A stretch of DNA of 64,000 nucleotides from Tellurirhabdus rosea (GTDB lineage: Bacteria > Bacteroidota > Bacteroidia > Cytophagales > Spirosomataceae). Numbering within the stretch: the stretch's first letter is position 1; each line of letters begins with the position of its first letter. Location: NCBI RefSeq assembly GCF_026278345.1, contig NZ_CP111085.1, positions 818,001-882,000 of the forward strand, read 5' to 3'. Position numbers and translations under genes: made by a program. Positions 42,535 through 51,457 of this stretch are shown here, one piece after another. The notes under the pieces were generated by a model. It saw nothing but the letters and a program-made list of their open reading frames with translations, did no database searches and had not been told where the DNA came from.

Positions 42535-42653
42535 GAAAAATAACGCATGAAGAGGTAAAACAGCCCTATTTCGAGCAGCAGACTGCCAATCACGACGCTA
42601 TAAAGCTGTCGCCAGGAGCGGACAAACGGAGGAAGGTCAGGGTCTTGTTGCAT
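42531..42653 (-). CDS. 40-aa single-span membrane protein coupled to the symporter
   Basis: A short frame from ATG 42653 to TGA 42531. It reads MQQDPDLPPFVRSWRQLYSV, then a hydrophobic segment VIGSLLLEIGLFYLFMRYFS (residues 21-40), one likely membrane span. Its stop overlaps the symporter start by 4 nt (ATGA), so translation is probably coupled. Some SSS transporters carry a small membrane partner gene directly upstream. Function unproven. Confidence 0.7.
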   Translation of the reverse strand: MQQDPDLPPFVRSWRQLYSVVIGSLLLEIGLFYLFMRYFS

Positions 42654-42822
42654 AGGAAAGCGGTGGAGTAACGGAGTATTCAGGAAACGAAAGTAGGGAT
42701 ATTTTACGTATGAAGCTTACTCTTTGCCAGTGGGATAATTACAATTCAGGTTTTGAATTATTCTATAATAGGCCTAGTTTACAGGGCTTGTTTCATCAAA
42801 CTTCGAACCTAACCCTAACTTT

Positions 42823-43611
42823 ATGGAAACCCAGTCTGCTCAACTTGCAGAAAAACAATTATTTAGTCTTGAAGGAAAAGTAGCCCTCATTACGGGCGCC
42901 AGCAAAGGAATTGGTGAAGATATAGCCCGTATTTACGCCCGCTTCGGGGCTAAGGTCGTCCTGAGCAGCCGCCGTCAGAACAGTCTGGACGAAGTAGCCG
43001 CCGAAATCAAGGCGCAGGGAGGCGAAGCGACCGGCGTAGCGGCCCATGCCGGCGATGTGGACCAGCTCCGCACGCTGGTCGACCGGACGCTGGATACGTA
43101 CGGCGGCATTGATATTCTGGTCAACAACGCGGCGACCAACCCCGTTTTCGGACCGGCCGCCGACTGCGACAGCGCGGCTTTCGACAAGATTATGCAGGTG
43201 AATGTCAAGGCGCCGTTTGAACTGAGCAAAATGGTGTATCCGCACATGAAAGCGCGCGGCGGCGGGAGCATCATCATGATGAGCAGCATTGCCGGACACA
43301 CGCCCGACCCCGGTCTGGGTATCTACAGCGTCAGCAAAGCGTCCATGAACATGCTTACCAAAGTGCTGGCGAAAGAATGGGGCCCGGACGGAGTGCGGGT
43401 AAACGCCATCTGCCCGGGCCTGATCAAAACCAAATTCAGCGAGGCGCTCTGGCGGGACGAAAAAATCCTGGCCCACTTCACCAAACGGTTGCCCATCGCC
43501 CGCATGGGCACCACGGACGAAATCAGCCCGCTCGCCCTCTTCCTTGCCTCCGACGCCTCCTCCTACTGCACCGGCAGCCTGTTCTACGCCGACGGAGGAA
43601 CGGTCATTTGA
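42823..43611 (+). CDS. SDR-family oxidoreductase
   Basis: 262 residues. Classical short-chain dehydrogenase: cofactor motif TGASKGIG (about residues 24-31), NNAAT (about 100), catalytic Ser in MMSSIAG and YSVSK (Y and K), then CPGLIKT. The end DGGTVI matches the family. The Arg after the second strand (SSRRQN) suggests NADP. Oxidises or reduces an unknown alcohol/ketone. The stop codon overlaps the first base of the R4 hairpin. Confidence 0.95.
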   Translation: METQSAQLAEKQLFSLEGKVALITGASKGIGEDIARIYARFGAKVVLSSRRQNSLDEVAAEIKAQGGEATGVAAHAGDVDQLRTLVDRTLDTYGGIDILVNNAATNPVFGPAADCDSAAFDKIMQVNVKAPFELSKMVYPHMKARGGGSIIMMSSIAGHTPDPGLGIYSVSKASMNMLTKVLAKEWGPDGVRVNAICPGLIKTKFSEALWRDEKILAHFTKRLPIARMGTTDEISPLALFLASDASSYCTGSLFYADGGTVI

Positions 43612-43710
43612 GTTAAGAGTTGAAAATTAAAAGTTAAAAGTAAGGCTCCGCTGATTCAGGTTACTGACCCGGCGGAGCCTACTTTTAACTTTTAACTCTT
43701 AACTCTTAAT
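43611..43710. repeat. Nested hairpin repeat, copy 4 (R4, reverse)
   Basis: AT-rich arms (AGTTAAGAGTT..AAAAGTTAAAAGTA and its complement) enclose GGCTCCGC/GCGGAGCC and TCAG-GTTA-CTGA. The left edge lies in the SDR stop codon and the right arm contains the stop codon of the convergent PorE-like gene at 43706. Confidence 0.9.
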
Positions 43711-45994
43711 TCCCCACTGTTACGATCTTGAACTCTGTGCGACGGTTGAGCTGGTGCTGGGCTTCGGAGCAGCGGATGCCGTCTTCGCAACCGTTGACGA
43801 GTTCGCTTTCGCCCAGGCCCTGGGCCTTCAGGCGGGTCGGCGTAATGCCTCTGGAGACCAGAAAGTCAACGGCGGCCCGGGCCCGGTTTTCAGACAGGCG
43901 CAGGTTGTAAGTATCCGTCGCCCGGCTGTCGGTATGCGAACGCAGCTCGATTTTCATGTCCGGGTACTTCTTGAGGATCGCCACCACGCGGTCCAGTTCC
44001 CGGGCGGCATCCGGACGGATGAAGAACTTATCCAGGTCGTAGTAAATGTTCTTGAGCTCGAACACGTCGCCTTCGCCGTAGATACCGTGCTCGTTTTCAA
44101 TCACTTTCGGGCTTTTGCCCTTCTTCATGCTCGGAATCACCTCCTTATTGCTGGTGTACTTCTTCTTCTGGGTGGTGATGGTATACGGCGCACCGGGCTT
44201 CATCTCAAACTCGTATTTCCCGTCGGGTCCGGTCAGAATCGATTGCTCTGATTTGTCCTTTTCGTTGCGGAGCGTCACCTGAACGCCCTGGGCCGGGCGC
44301 TGGTCCACTTCGGTTTTGATGGTACCCTTTACCAGCGTGTTGTCGCTCTTATCGAGGTAAATGGACACCGACATCACCGGCTGCGGCGATTGGGTCAGGG
44401 TCGAGAAGCGGACACTGCTGGTTCCGTAGCCTTCTTTCAGCGCTTTGAATTCATATTCCGTATTTCCGTCCACGCAGAACGACGTTTTGCCATCCTGCCC
44501 GGTGATGCGCAAATCCTGATTGACGCCATTTTTGACGGTGCGGACATCGGCCAGGGCGATAGGCTCTTTTGTTTTGGCGTCGTACACAAGAATATTGAGC
44601 TGCTTGCAGACCCGGCGGAAGCTGTACAGGTTGTCGTCGAAAATGCCCTGTTTGCGGTTGCTGCTGAAATAGCCGGTTTGCCGGGTTTTGTCCGTAATCA
44701 GGCTAAAATCGTCCTTATCGGAATTGATCGGGTAACCCAGATTCTGCACGCCCCGGTAGGCAACCCCCTCCCGGAGTTCGGTGAAGAAAATGTCCAGCCC
44801 GCCCAGACCTTCGTGCCCGTCCGAGGCGAAATACAGATTGCCGTTTTCATCGACAAACGGAAACATTTCGTTCCCCTCCGTATTCACTTCCTTGCCCATA
44901 TTGACCGGCGTTCCCCACTGCCCATTGGCGTATTCGACAATGTATAGATCGGTGCCGCCGTAGCCGCCGGGCATGTCCGACACAAAGTAAAGTTTGGTGT
45001 TGTCGGGCGAGAGCGCCGGGTGCCCGACCGAATATTCGTTGGAGCAGAACGGCAGTTCCTCCACGTTCCGCCAGTTGCCGTTTTCGTTGTCGGCAATGTA
45101 CAGTTTCAGTTTCCGAACGCCGTCCGAGCTTTTGCTGTATTTGCCCTTGCTGACGTTGTTGCGGGTGAAGATAATTTTCTTGTAGTCCTTGAAAAACGTC
45201 ATCGGTCCCTCGTGGTACTTGGTATTCAGCGTACGGCTGAACACTTCCGTGCGCGACAGGGGTGCCTTTTCGACCGAAAGATCAACGGATTCCTCCGACG
45301 TAGCGTTTCGTCCACCGACGGCCCCCGTCCGGACCGGGTCTACCGCGCGGCGCAGTTCTGCCGTGTCGGGCTGAAAGTAAAGGTCAAGGAACGGGGTCTG
45401 GTTCCACTGGAATACCCGTCTGACCACCCCGGCTTCGTCCCGTGAGGAGACAAACACCAGGCCGTTCTGGTAATACATGGGGCTGAAATCGGCCTGTTTC
45501 GAGTTGATGGGCAGATAATCGACCCGGTAGGAAGACGAGTCCTGATAAAACCGGCTCATGTCCATGTAAGAGACCGTGAACTTCCGGCCGCGCATATCAT
45601 CCGCCTGCTTTTCGCCGTATTTGCTGTACATTTTCTGCGAGTCACGGTATTTCCCGTTGCTGGCCAGCGCCTGGGCGTAGTAGAGGTAATTCTTGGAATC
45701 GGCTTCAGGAAATTCTTTAATCAGCTCGGCATAAACCCGTTCGGCATTTTTAGTATCCTGTAACATCCGGTAGCAGTAGGCCAGTTTGGTCATTGCTTCC
45801 AGCGTTTCGGTGGGGTCTTTTCGTTTGTCGGAACGCAGCAGGTCTTCATAAGCCCGCATGGCGTTCACATAACTCATACTTTCAAACTGCTTGTTGGCCG
45901 CACGGAGCCGCGTACTTTGCGCCTGAACCACAGACGCCAGCAGACAAAAGCCCAGACAAAGCCCCAACAGTTGTAAACCTTTTCGTATACTCAT
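43706..45994 (-). CDS. PorE-like OmpA-family protein (TPR, propeller, CRD, OmpA)
   Basis: 762 residues from the ATG at 45994, opening signal LQLLGLCLGFCLLASVVQAQ. Domains in order: TPR helices (about 25-120, AMTKLAYCYRMLQDTKNAER), PD40-type propeller (about 130-470, GHPALSPDNTKLYFVSDMPG, YFASDGHEGLGGLDIF), a carboxypeptidase-regulatory-like domain (about 480-630) and an OmpA C-terminal domain (about 640-762, MKIELRSHTDSRATDTYNLR, LNRRTEFKIV). This order matches PorE of the type IX secretion system, which links the T9SS to peptidoglycan. Paralogues with this layout exist, so PorE itself is inference. Confidence 0.85.
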   Translation of the reverse strand: MSIRKGLQLLGLCLGFCLLASVVQAQSTRLRAANKQFESMSYVNAMRAYEDLLRSDKRKDPTETLEAMTKLAYCYRMLQDTKNAERVYAELIKEFPEADSKNYLYYAQALASNGKYRDSQKMYSKYGEKQADDMRGRKFTVSYMDMSRFYQDSSSYRVDYLPINSKQADFSPMYYQNGLVFVSSRDEAGVVRRVFQWNQTPFLDLYFQPDTAELRRAVDPVRTGAVGGRNATSEESVDLSVEKAPLSRTEVFSRTLNTKYHEGPMTFFKDYKKIIFTRNNVSKGKYSKSSDGVRKLKLYIADNENGNWRNVEELPFCSNEYSVGHPALSPDNTKLYFVSDMPGGYGGTDLYIVEYANGQWGTPVNMGKEVNTEGNEMFPFVDENGNLYFASDGHEGLGGLDIFFTELREGVAYRGVQNLGYPINSDKDDFSLITDKTRQTGYFSSNRKQGIFDDNLYSFRRVCKQLNILVYDAKTKEPIALADVRTVKNGVNQDLRITGQDGKTSFCVDGNTEYEFKALKEGYGTSSVRFSTLTQSPQPVMSVSIYLDKSDNTLVKGTIKTEVDQRPAQGVQVTLRNEKDKSEQSILTGPDGKYEFEMKPGAPYTITTQKKKYTSNKEVIPSMKKGKSPKVIENEHGIYGEGDVFELKNIYYDLDKFFIRPDAARELDRVVAILKKYPDMKIELRSHTDSRATDTYNLRLSENRARAAVDFLVSRGITPTRLKAQGLGESELVNGCEDGIRCSEAQHQLNRRTEFKIVTVGN

Positions 45995-46089
45995 AGAAAC
46001 TGGACGGTTTTCGTCGAATAGCCAAACAAAATAAATGCCAAAAGCATCTTTGATTTTTGACACGAAACCGCTGATTTGGTAACATTCGC

Positions 46090-47430
46090 TCATCGTGTTT
46101 TCAAAGAAATCTGCAAAACCTGTTTGGTTTCCGGTGTGAGCCGGTAGAAGTCGTCCGGCCGGTAGCCGATAAGCCAGACAATCCGGCCGCCCGAAAGCAG
46201 CACTCGGGCCTCTTCCCGTTCCCGCCGGGACACCTTCCGGTTGGTCAGAAAATCGCTCACTTTCTGGCTGCCTTTCAAGCCCAGCGGACGGAACCGATCT
46301 CCGGTCTGCCAAAGCCGGATGGTTAGCGGCCATTCCATTCGGGCCGCATCCAGACAGACAACGGCCTCGCCTTCTTTTATCTGGAAATCAGGAGAATACT
46401 GGAAAATTTCGAACTGGAGAACCCGTCCGTCACCCAGACGGACTTCGTCGTCCGGCATTCCGGGAAGTACGATTACTTCTCCGGGCCCGGCCGTTTTTTT
46501 CGAAAGAATCAACTCCGTGCGGTCGCGGAGAAGCCGGTACTCCGGCGATTCAAACACCTGTCCGAAGTTGGTACCTTTCACCGCGTCCACCAGGGCCGGA
46601 AGCTGCCCCGGACGAAAGCCGTAGGGCTTCAGCCACTCCCCCAGCCGGAATTCCCATTCCGGTAAAGCCAGCAGGTCTGAAACGGAAATGGCGGTAGTTC
46701 CTCCGCGCTCTCGACTCACCAGCGGCCAGGACCGGGCCAGTTCGTCCCTCACCAGATTTCCGGAGGCCCTGGCTGAATCAAACGTTTGTTTGACTGTGTT
46801 CAACAGATTGACGTTCAACCCCTTAAGCACAGGGACGACCTGATGCCGGAGACGATTGCGGGCGTATTTGTCCTCCGCGTTGGAGCGGTCTTCGCGCCAG
46901 GTCAGTCCGTGAGCCGCCGCATAGGTTTCAATCTGGAGACGTTCGGCAAACAGCAGCGGGCGAATCACCCGGCCGTTGCGCAGCCGGATGCCCGTTAGAC
47001 CAGCCAGCCCCGTGCCCCGAACCAGATTGAGGAGCAGGGTTTCGAGACTGTCGTCCTGGTGATGGGCCGTGGCAATGTACGGATAACCAGCGGTTTGCGC
47101 GACCTCTTCGAACCAGTGGTACCGAAGCTGCCGGGCCGCCATCTGAATCGAAATGCCTTCCTGCGCGGCGTAGTCCCGGGTGTTGAACCGTACGCTATGA
47201 AAACGGACGCCATTTTTTTCGGCTAACTGCCGCACAAAAACCTCATCCTCATCCGACTCTTCCCCGCGAAGGCCAAAATTGACATGCGCAATGCCGTAGG
47301 TAAACGCCTGCTGCTGAAACAGATCGACCATCACCACGGAATCGATTCCGCCGCTTACCGCCAGCAGAACCGAATCTGTTGGCCCGAATAAGTGTTGTTC
47401 GTTAACAAAGGTTAAAAACTCATCGCGCAT
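46090..47430 (-). CDS. tilS: tRNA(Ile)-lysidine synthase
   Basis: 446 residues. Converts C34 of tRNA Ile (CAU) to lysidine with lysine and ATP. The PP-loop is VSGGIDSV near residue 26. Other family motifs: AHVNFGLRGEESDEDE, YIATAHHQDDSLETLLLNL, GLAGLTGI and RPLLFAERLQIETYA, RNRLRHQVVPVL. The C-terminal TilS domain (GDRFRPLGLKGSQKVSDF, RIVWLIGYRPDDFY) is complete. It diverges from the OstA-like gene. Confidence 0.96.
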   Translation of the reverse strand: MRDEFLTFVNEQHLFGPTDSVLLAVSGGIDSVVMVDLFQQQAFTYGIAHVNFGLRGEESDEDEVFVRQLAEKNGVRFHSVRFNTRDYAAQEGISIQMAARQLRYHWFEEVAQTAGYPYIATAHHQDDSLETLLLNLVRGTGLAGLTGIRLRNGRVIRPLLFAERLQIETYAAAHGLTWREDRSNAEDKYARNRLRHQVVPVLKGLNVNLLNTVKQTFDSARASGNLVRDELARSWPLVSRERGGTTAISVSDLLALPEWEFRLGEWLKPYGFRPGQLPALVDAVKGTNFGQVFESPEYRLLRDRTELILSKKTAGPGEVIVLPGMPDDEVRLGDGRVLQFEIFQYSPDFQIKEGEAVVCLDAARMEWPLTIRLWQTGDRFRPLGLKGSQKVSDFLTNRKVSRREREEARVLLSGGRIVWLIGYRPDDFYRLTPETKQVLQISLKTR

Positions 47431-47453
47431 CGTCGGGTTACGGGCATAAGCCG

Positions 47454-47461
47454 TAGTTTTG
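47454..47461 (+). promoter_or_regulatory. -7 promoter box (TAGTTTTG) for the OstA-like gene
   Basis: Exact TAnnTTTG match in the spacer between divergent tilS and the OstA-like gene. Starts at 47490 or 47538 both fit. Confidence 0.55.
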
Positions 47462-47537
47462 TAGGGCGAAAATTAATACTTCGCGGGCGATGGCACGCCA
47501 AAAAGTTGTGACAAACAACTTTCAATCGTTTTTCACT

Positions 47538-49274
47538 ATGGATTGCAACGGTTCACTTTCTTATAGAGTCTTTATCGACAAACGGCTCCGGCTGCTGGTC
47601 GCCCTGCTTTTTGTGCTTTGGAGCGGACAGTCGTTCGGGCAGGCCGGTCGGCCGTCGGCCGGAGGGGATGTCATCGAAATTCTGAAAGCCAATCAGCTGA
47701 AAGGGTTGAATACCGGAACATCCGAATCCCGGGAGTTGCTCGGCAATGTTGCCATTCGTCATAAAGGGGCTCTTATGTATTGTGACCGTGCCATACAAAA
47801 CCTGACGAACAATTCGATCGAAGCGTTCGGGAACGTCCGGATTGTGCAGGGCGATACCGTTACGGTTCGGGGCGATACGCTCTTTTACTTCGGAGCCACC
47901 CGGCAGGCTAACGTCCGGGGCCGGGTTACGCTCCGCGACCGGAAAATGACGCTGACCACGCGGCGGCTGGATTATGACATGCTTTCGGGCATCGCCCATT
48001 ACCCGGTTCCGGGCCGGATCGTGGACCGGGAAAATATCCTGACCAGCCGGGAGGGCTATTACGACACCCGTACCAAACTGTTCACCTTCCGGCAGAATGT
48101 CCGGCTTGTGAATCCGAAATATACCATGACGGCCGATTCGCTGCTGTACAATTCGTTCACCAAGATTGCGACCTTTCAGGGGCCGACCCGAATCGTCAGC
48201 AAGGACGGTACGCTTGTCGCCAAGGAAGGCGAATACAACACCATTACGCGGGTGTCCAACTTCCAGCGGCGGGCCACCATCGAAACGGACAAGTACCGCC
48301 TGACGGGCGATTCGCTGGGCGGGAACAGCACGAGCGAATTCTATGTGGCGAAAGGAAACGTGGTTTTGTTCGCCAAAAACGACAAGACCATCCTGACCGG
48401 GGAGTCCGGGCGCTATAACCGAAAGACGGGGGTGGCGCGGATGACCGGAAACGCCGTGGTGAAAAGCATTACGGCGGAATCGGACACGATGTTCATGCGG
48501 GCCGACACCCTCTGGTCCTTCGAGATACCGGACAAGAATGCGAAGCCGACCAAACCCGGCAGCACCACGGCGACGGCCACCAAACGGCGGCTGATCGGCG
48601 ACCGAAACGTCTTGATTTACAAGAACGATTTGCAGAGCAAGTGTGATTCGATTGTGTATGATACGGCAGATTCAACGATTGTTTTCTTCGGGGACCCGAT
48701 CGTCTGGAGCACGAATTATCAGATGGAAGCCGACTCCATGACGGCCCGACTGAAGAATAACCGGATTCATACCATGTTCCTCCGGAGCAAATCGTTCGTC
48801 ATCTCCCAGGACACGCTGCAGCAGTTCAACCAGGTGAAGGGGCGCGCCATCACGGCCTATTTCGATTACAAGCCGAAAGTGGACCGTTCGGACATTAGCC
48901 TGGTGGTGGTGGAGGGCAACGGCGAAAGCAACTATTTCGCCGTGGACGAAAAGAACAAGCTGGTCGGGATGAACCACGTGCAGTGCAGTAAAATGAATAT
49001 CCGGTTCGACGATACCCGAAAAGTAAAGAACATCCGCTTTATCGGACAGCCGGATTCTCAGTTTATTCCGCCACACGAACTTTCTGAAAACAAAAAAAGG
49101 CTGGATGGCTTTAATTGGCAGAAAAATCAGCGGCCCACCAAACGCCAGGTGCTCGGATTGGAGAAACCGCCCGTCCGCCCGACTGACGATTCGTCAAAAA
49201 AGTTGTTGAAAACCAGCGCTTCGGCTAAACCTTTGCCGCCGAAAACGGTTCTAAACGACATAAAAAAGAAATAA
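47538..49274 (+). CDS. OstA/LptA-like organic-solvent-tolerance family protein
   Basis: 578 residues from the ATG at 47538 (594 if the ATG at 47490 is used). The hydrophobic segment LRLLVALLFVLWSGQSFG is the probable signal. Repeated beta-strand blocks follow (LMYCDRAIQNLTNNSIEAFG, NVRIVQGDTVTVRGDTLFY, MTADSLLYNSFTKIATFQGP, GEYNTITRVSNFQRRATIET), the LptA/OstA beta-jellyroll used in LPS transport through the periplasm. LptC is encoded at 60294, so it may belong to the LPS export path. The C-terminus is a Lys/Pro-rich tail. Which start is used is open. Confidence 0.85.
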   Translation: MDCNGSLSYRVFIDKRLRLLVALLFVLWSGQSFGQAGRPSAGGDVIEILKANQLKGLNTGTSESRELLGNVAIRHKGALMYCDRAIQNLTNNSIEAFGNVRIVQGDTVTVRGDTLFYFGATRQANVRGRVTLRDRKMTLTTRRLDYDMLSGIAHYPVPGRIVDRENILTSREGYYDTRTKLFTFRQNVRLVNPKYTMTADSLLYNSFTKIATFQGPTRIVSKDGTLVAKEGEYNTITRVSNFQRRATIETDKYRLTGDSLGGNSTSEFYVAKGNVVLFAKNDKTILTGESGRYNRKTGVARMTGNAVVKSITAESDTMFMRADTLWSFEIPDKNAKPTKPGSTTATATKRRLIGDRNVLIYKNDLQSKCDSIVYDTADSTIVFFGDPIVWSTNYQMEADSMTARLKNNRIHTMFLRSKSFVISQDTLQQFNQVKGRAITAYFDYKPKVDRSDISLVVVEGNGESNYFAVDEKNKLVGMNHVQCSKMNIRFDDTRKVKNIRFIGQPDSQFIPPHELSENKKRLDGFNWQKNQRPTKRQVLGLEKPPVRPTDDSSKKLLKTSASAKPLPPKTVLNDIKKK

Positions 49275-49322
49275 ATACAATACAATTAAGGTAGGGGTCG
49301 TTGACTTTCCTATTTTTTTGAA

Positions 49323-49330
49323 TATGTTTG
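49323..49330 (+). promoter_or_regulatory. -7 promoter box (TATGTTTG) with -33 TTG
   Basis: TTG at 49301-49303, 19-nt spacer, TATGTTTG: a full Bacteroidota promoter. The ATG at 49373 follows 42 nt later. An in-frame codon at 49328 overlaps the box and is not the start. Confidence 0.75.
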
Positions 49331-49372
49331 TATTGGGCACATATAACCTGTCCCCATTTTGGACCGAATACT

Positions 49373-50005
49373 ATGAAACAACCTATACTCAGATACTGGT
49401 GTTTAACGGGACTAATGCTGCTCTCCACCTGGGGGTGGGCGCAGACGGAAAGCCCGCCAAAAAGCCGTTTGGATATGGGCCGGAAGCCGGCCACGGTCGG
49501 TCGCGTCATTACCAGCAAGAACTTCCCGTTTCTGAAGCACCCGACCGTCAGCAGCATGGACCGGAGTGTTAAAGTGAAACCAAGCGCGGCGATTAACCAG
49601 TATTACCGGACCTCGATGCTCTCGGGAACCACCCGTACGGGCAACACCACGGCGGTAGAGACCAGCAAACCGGTGATAGCCGAGGCACGCCAGGCCACTA
49701 CGGAAGAGCTGAAGAAAGTGGACGAGAAATTGTTTGCAAACGAAAAAGTATCCGTTTCCAACGTTTTCCCGAACCCGGCCAACGATTATGCAGAATTTGA
49801 CTACCAGCTTGCGCCCGCCGCCGGCGAAGTCAAAGTTTTGATCTATAACGTATTAGGCGCTCCCATTGCGGATTATGCCTTTGATAAGGGAGAACGCAAG
49901 CTTCGGATCGTCACCCGCGACTGGAGCAACGGAATTTACTTTTACCAGCTTTCCGTAGACGGCAAGAAAGTAGCGACCAAAAAGCTGCTGATTCGTCATA
50001 ACTAA
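49373..50005 (+). CDS. Small secreted protein with T9SS type A sorting domain
   Basis: 210 residues with signal peptide (YWCLTGLMLLSTWGWAQ). Residues 25-120 are low complexity and basic/Thr-rich without a recognised domain. Residues about 125-210 form the T9SS C-terminal domain (VSNVFPNPANDYAEFDYQLA, KVLIYNVLGAPIADY, LSVDGKKVATKKLLI). More than a third of the chain is therefore a sorting signal, and the cargo is tiny. It would be exported across the outer membrane by the T9SS. A terminator follows 10 nt after the stop. Confidence 0.88.
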   Translation: MKQPILRYWCLTGLMLLSTWGWAQTESPPKSRLDMGRKPATVGRVITSKNFPFLKHPTVSSMDRSVKVKPSAAINQYYRTSMLSGTTRTGNTTAVETSKPVIAEARQATTEELKKVDEKLFANEKVSVSNVFPNPANDYAEFDYQLAPAAGEVKVLIYNVLGAPIADYAFDKGERKLRIVTRDWSNGIYFYQLSVDGKKVATKKLLIRHN

Positions 50006-50015
50006 GCCATTTATC

Positions 50016-50046
50016 GTCGGCAGGAACCCTGTAAATTCCTGCCGAC
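50016..50046 (+). terminator. Intrinsic terminator
   Basis: GTCGGCAGGAA/TTCCTGCCGAC, 11-bp stem, 9-nt loop, then ATCTTCTTT. Confidence 0.82.
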
Positions 50047-50125
50047 ATCTTCTTTAGCTCCTGACACTTTTTCCCCTCGACCTTCGTTACTGAGATACAG
50101 CCGCTTCCAATAGCGGATTTTTTGT

Positions 50126-50133
50126 TATTTTTG
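50126..50133 (+). promoter_or_regulatory. -7 promoter box (TATTTTTG) for bamD, near-leaderless
   Basis: Exact TAnnTTTG match ending 7 nt before the ATG at 50141. A small CCGCT/AGCGG hairpin with a T-run lies directly before it (50101-50123). Confidence 0.7.
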
Positions 50134-50140
50134 CAGCCTT

Positions 50141-51034
50141 ATGCAGTATAGTTGGAAAGCAGGAAGTATTGTAGTCGCGTTACTGATCGTGCTGGCCTCG
50201 TGCAGCCCCTTTCAGAAATTGCAGAAAAAAGGTACGGATGTTGAGAAGTACAACGCGGCCGTCAATTACTTCAAAAAGGGAGACTGGTATAGGGCCGGAC
50301 TGCTCTTTGAGGAGATCATTCCGATCCTGAAAGGAAGTACAGAGTCCGAACTGGCTCAGTTCTACCGGGCCTATACGGAATACCACCAGGGCAACTACCA
50401 GTTGTCGTCCTTCCATTTCAAGCAATTTTACGAGACCTTCGCCCGAAGCGATTATGCCCAGGAAGCGATGTATATGTACGCGCTGTCCCTTTACAAGGAT
50501 ACGCCGAACTACAATCTGGACCAGTCGAACACCGTCACGGCCATTTCGGCGCTTCAGGATTTTGTCAACACCTTTCCCAGCAGTCCGTTCAGCAAGGAGT
50601 GTACGACGATGATCATGGATCTTCGTCAGAAGGTGGAGAAGAAAGCCTACGAGAAAGCGGAACTGTACTACAGAACCAGCGCCGCCAATATTGCCAATTT
50701 TCGCTCGGCGGTCGTAACGATCTCCAACTTTCAGCGTGAGTTTCCGTCTTCGGAATACAACGAACGGCTCGCTTACCTGAAGGTGGACGCCCAGTACAAT
50801 CTGGCCAAAAACAGTTTTGAGGATAAACGGAAAGAGCGGTTTGGGGAGGTCCTGAGCTTCTACCAGTCGTTTGTCGATAAATACCCCAACAGCAAGTACG
50901 TTCGTCAGGCAGAACGCTTCTTTGCGGACAGCCAGAAGCAGTTGGAAGAGATTAAACAAAAGGAAAACGAGAAAAAACAAACCCCCGGCCAGGCGCCCGG
51001 TAAGGTTACAACAGCAACGACAGCATCTAATTAA
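50141..51034 (+). CDS. bamD: Outer-membrane assembly factor BamD
   Basis: 297 residues. Lipoprotein signal with lipobox LASC (Cys21). The rest is TPR helices (KYNAAVNYFKKGDWYRAGLL, AQFYRAYTEYHQGNYQLSSF, AMYMYALSLYKDTPNYN, NFQREFPSSEYNERLAYLKV), the BamD fold that scaffolds the BAM complex for inserting outer-membrane proteins. The C-terminus has a Lys/Gln/Thr-rich tail. First gene of a conserved Bacteroidota cluster with rpoZ 1 nt downstream. Confidence 0.95.
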   Translation: MQYSWKAGSIVVALLIVLASCSPFQKLQKKGTDVEKYNAAVNYFKKGDWYRAGLLFEEIIPILKGSTESELAQFYRAYTEYHQGNYQLSSFHFKQFYETFARSDYAQEAMYMYALSLYKDTPNYNLDQSNTVTAISALQDFVNTFPSSPFSKECTTMIMDLRQKVEKKAYEKAELYYRTSAANIANFRSAVVTISNFQREFPSSEYNERLAYLKVDAQYNLAKNSFEDKRKERFGEVLSFYQSFVDKYPNSKYVRQAERFFADSQKQLEEIKQKENEKKQTPGQAPGKVTTATTASN

Positions 51035-51035
51035 T

Positions 51036-51353
51036 ATGGCAACAAATCCCTCTCTGATTACGCGCGATACGGACAAAATCGCCGCTAAAACGGGCAATCT
51101 TTACGAATCCGTATCGGTTATCTCGAAACGCGCCCGTCAGATTTCAACCAAAATGAAAGAAGAGCTCAGCAACAAGCTTTCTGAGTTTGCCTCGGCCGTT
51201 GACAATCTGGAGGAAGTGTTTGAGAACCGCGAACAGATCGAAATCTCCAAGTATTACGAGCGTCTGCCGAAGCCGACCTCGCTGGCCACCGACGAGTTCC
51301 TGGAGGACAAAGTGCAGTGGCGTCATGTAGACGACGAAAATTCGAATTCATAG
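51036..51353 (+). CDS. rpoZ: RNA polymerase omega subunit (RpoZ/Rpb6-like)
   Basis: 105 residues from the ATG at 51036. A longer frame in the same phase begins inside bamD and is not real. The core TGNLYESVSVISKRARQIST then LSEFA is the Bacteroidota omega/Rpb6 motif that clamps the beta' subunit. The C-terminal tail is acidic. It follows bamD by one nucleotide, so the two are co-transcribed. Confidence 0.9.
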   Translation: MATNPSLITRDTDKIAAKTGNLYESVSVISKRARQISTKMKEELSNKLSEFASAVDNLEEVFENREQIEISKYYERLPKPTSLATDEFLEDKVQWRHVDDENSNS

Positions 51354-51362
51354 TTTTGTAAT

Positions 51363-51444
51363 AACCGCCAGAACGCGAAGGAGAACGCCCAGAGCGCCGA
51401 GATTTTCTTAGCGACCTGGCGTTATCCTTCGCGTTCTGGCGGTT
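51363..51444. repeat. Long inverted repeat between rpoZ and coaBC
   Basis: A perfect 20-bp stem (51363-51382 with 51425-51444) encloses further pairing (AACGCC/GGCGTT). There is no T-run, so it is not a standard terminator. It may form an RNA hairpin that separates the expression of rpoZ and coaBC or stabilises the message. Confidence 0.85.
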
Positions 51445-51457
51445 TTATGCATCTGGT

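Noticed and set aside
50871-51035. Long frame starting inside bamD and running into rpoZ
   Set aside because: bamD is well supported in another frame, and rpoZ has a good ATG at 51036 directly after the bamD stop.
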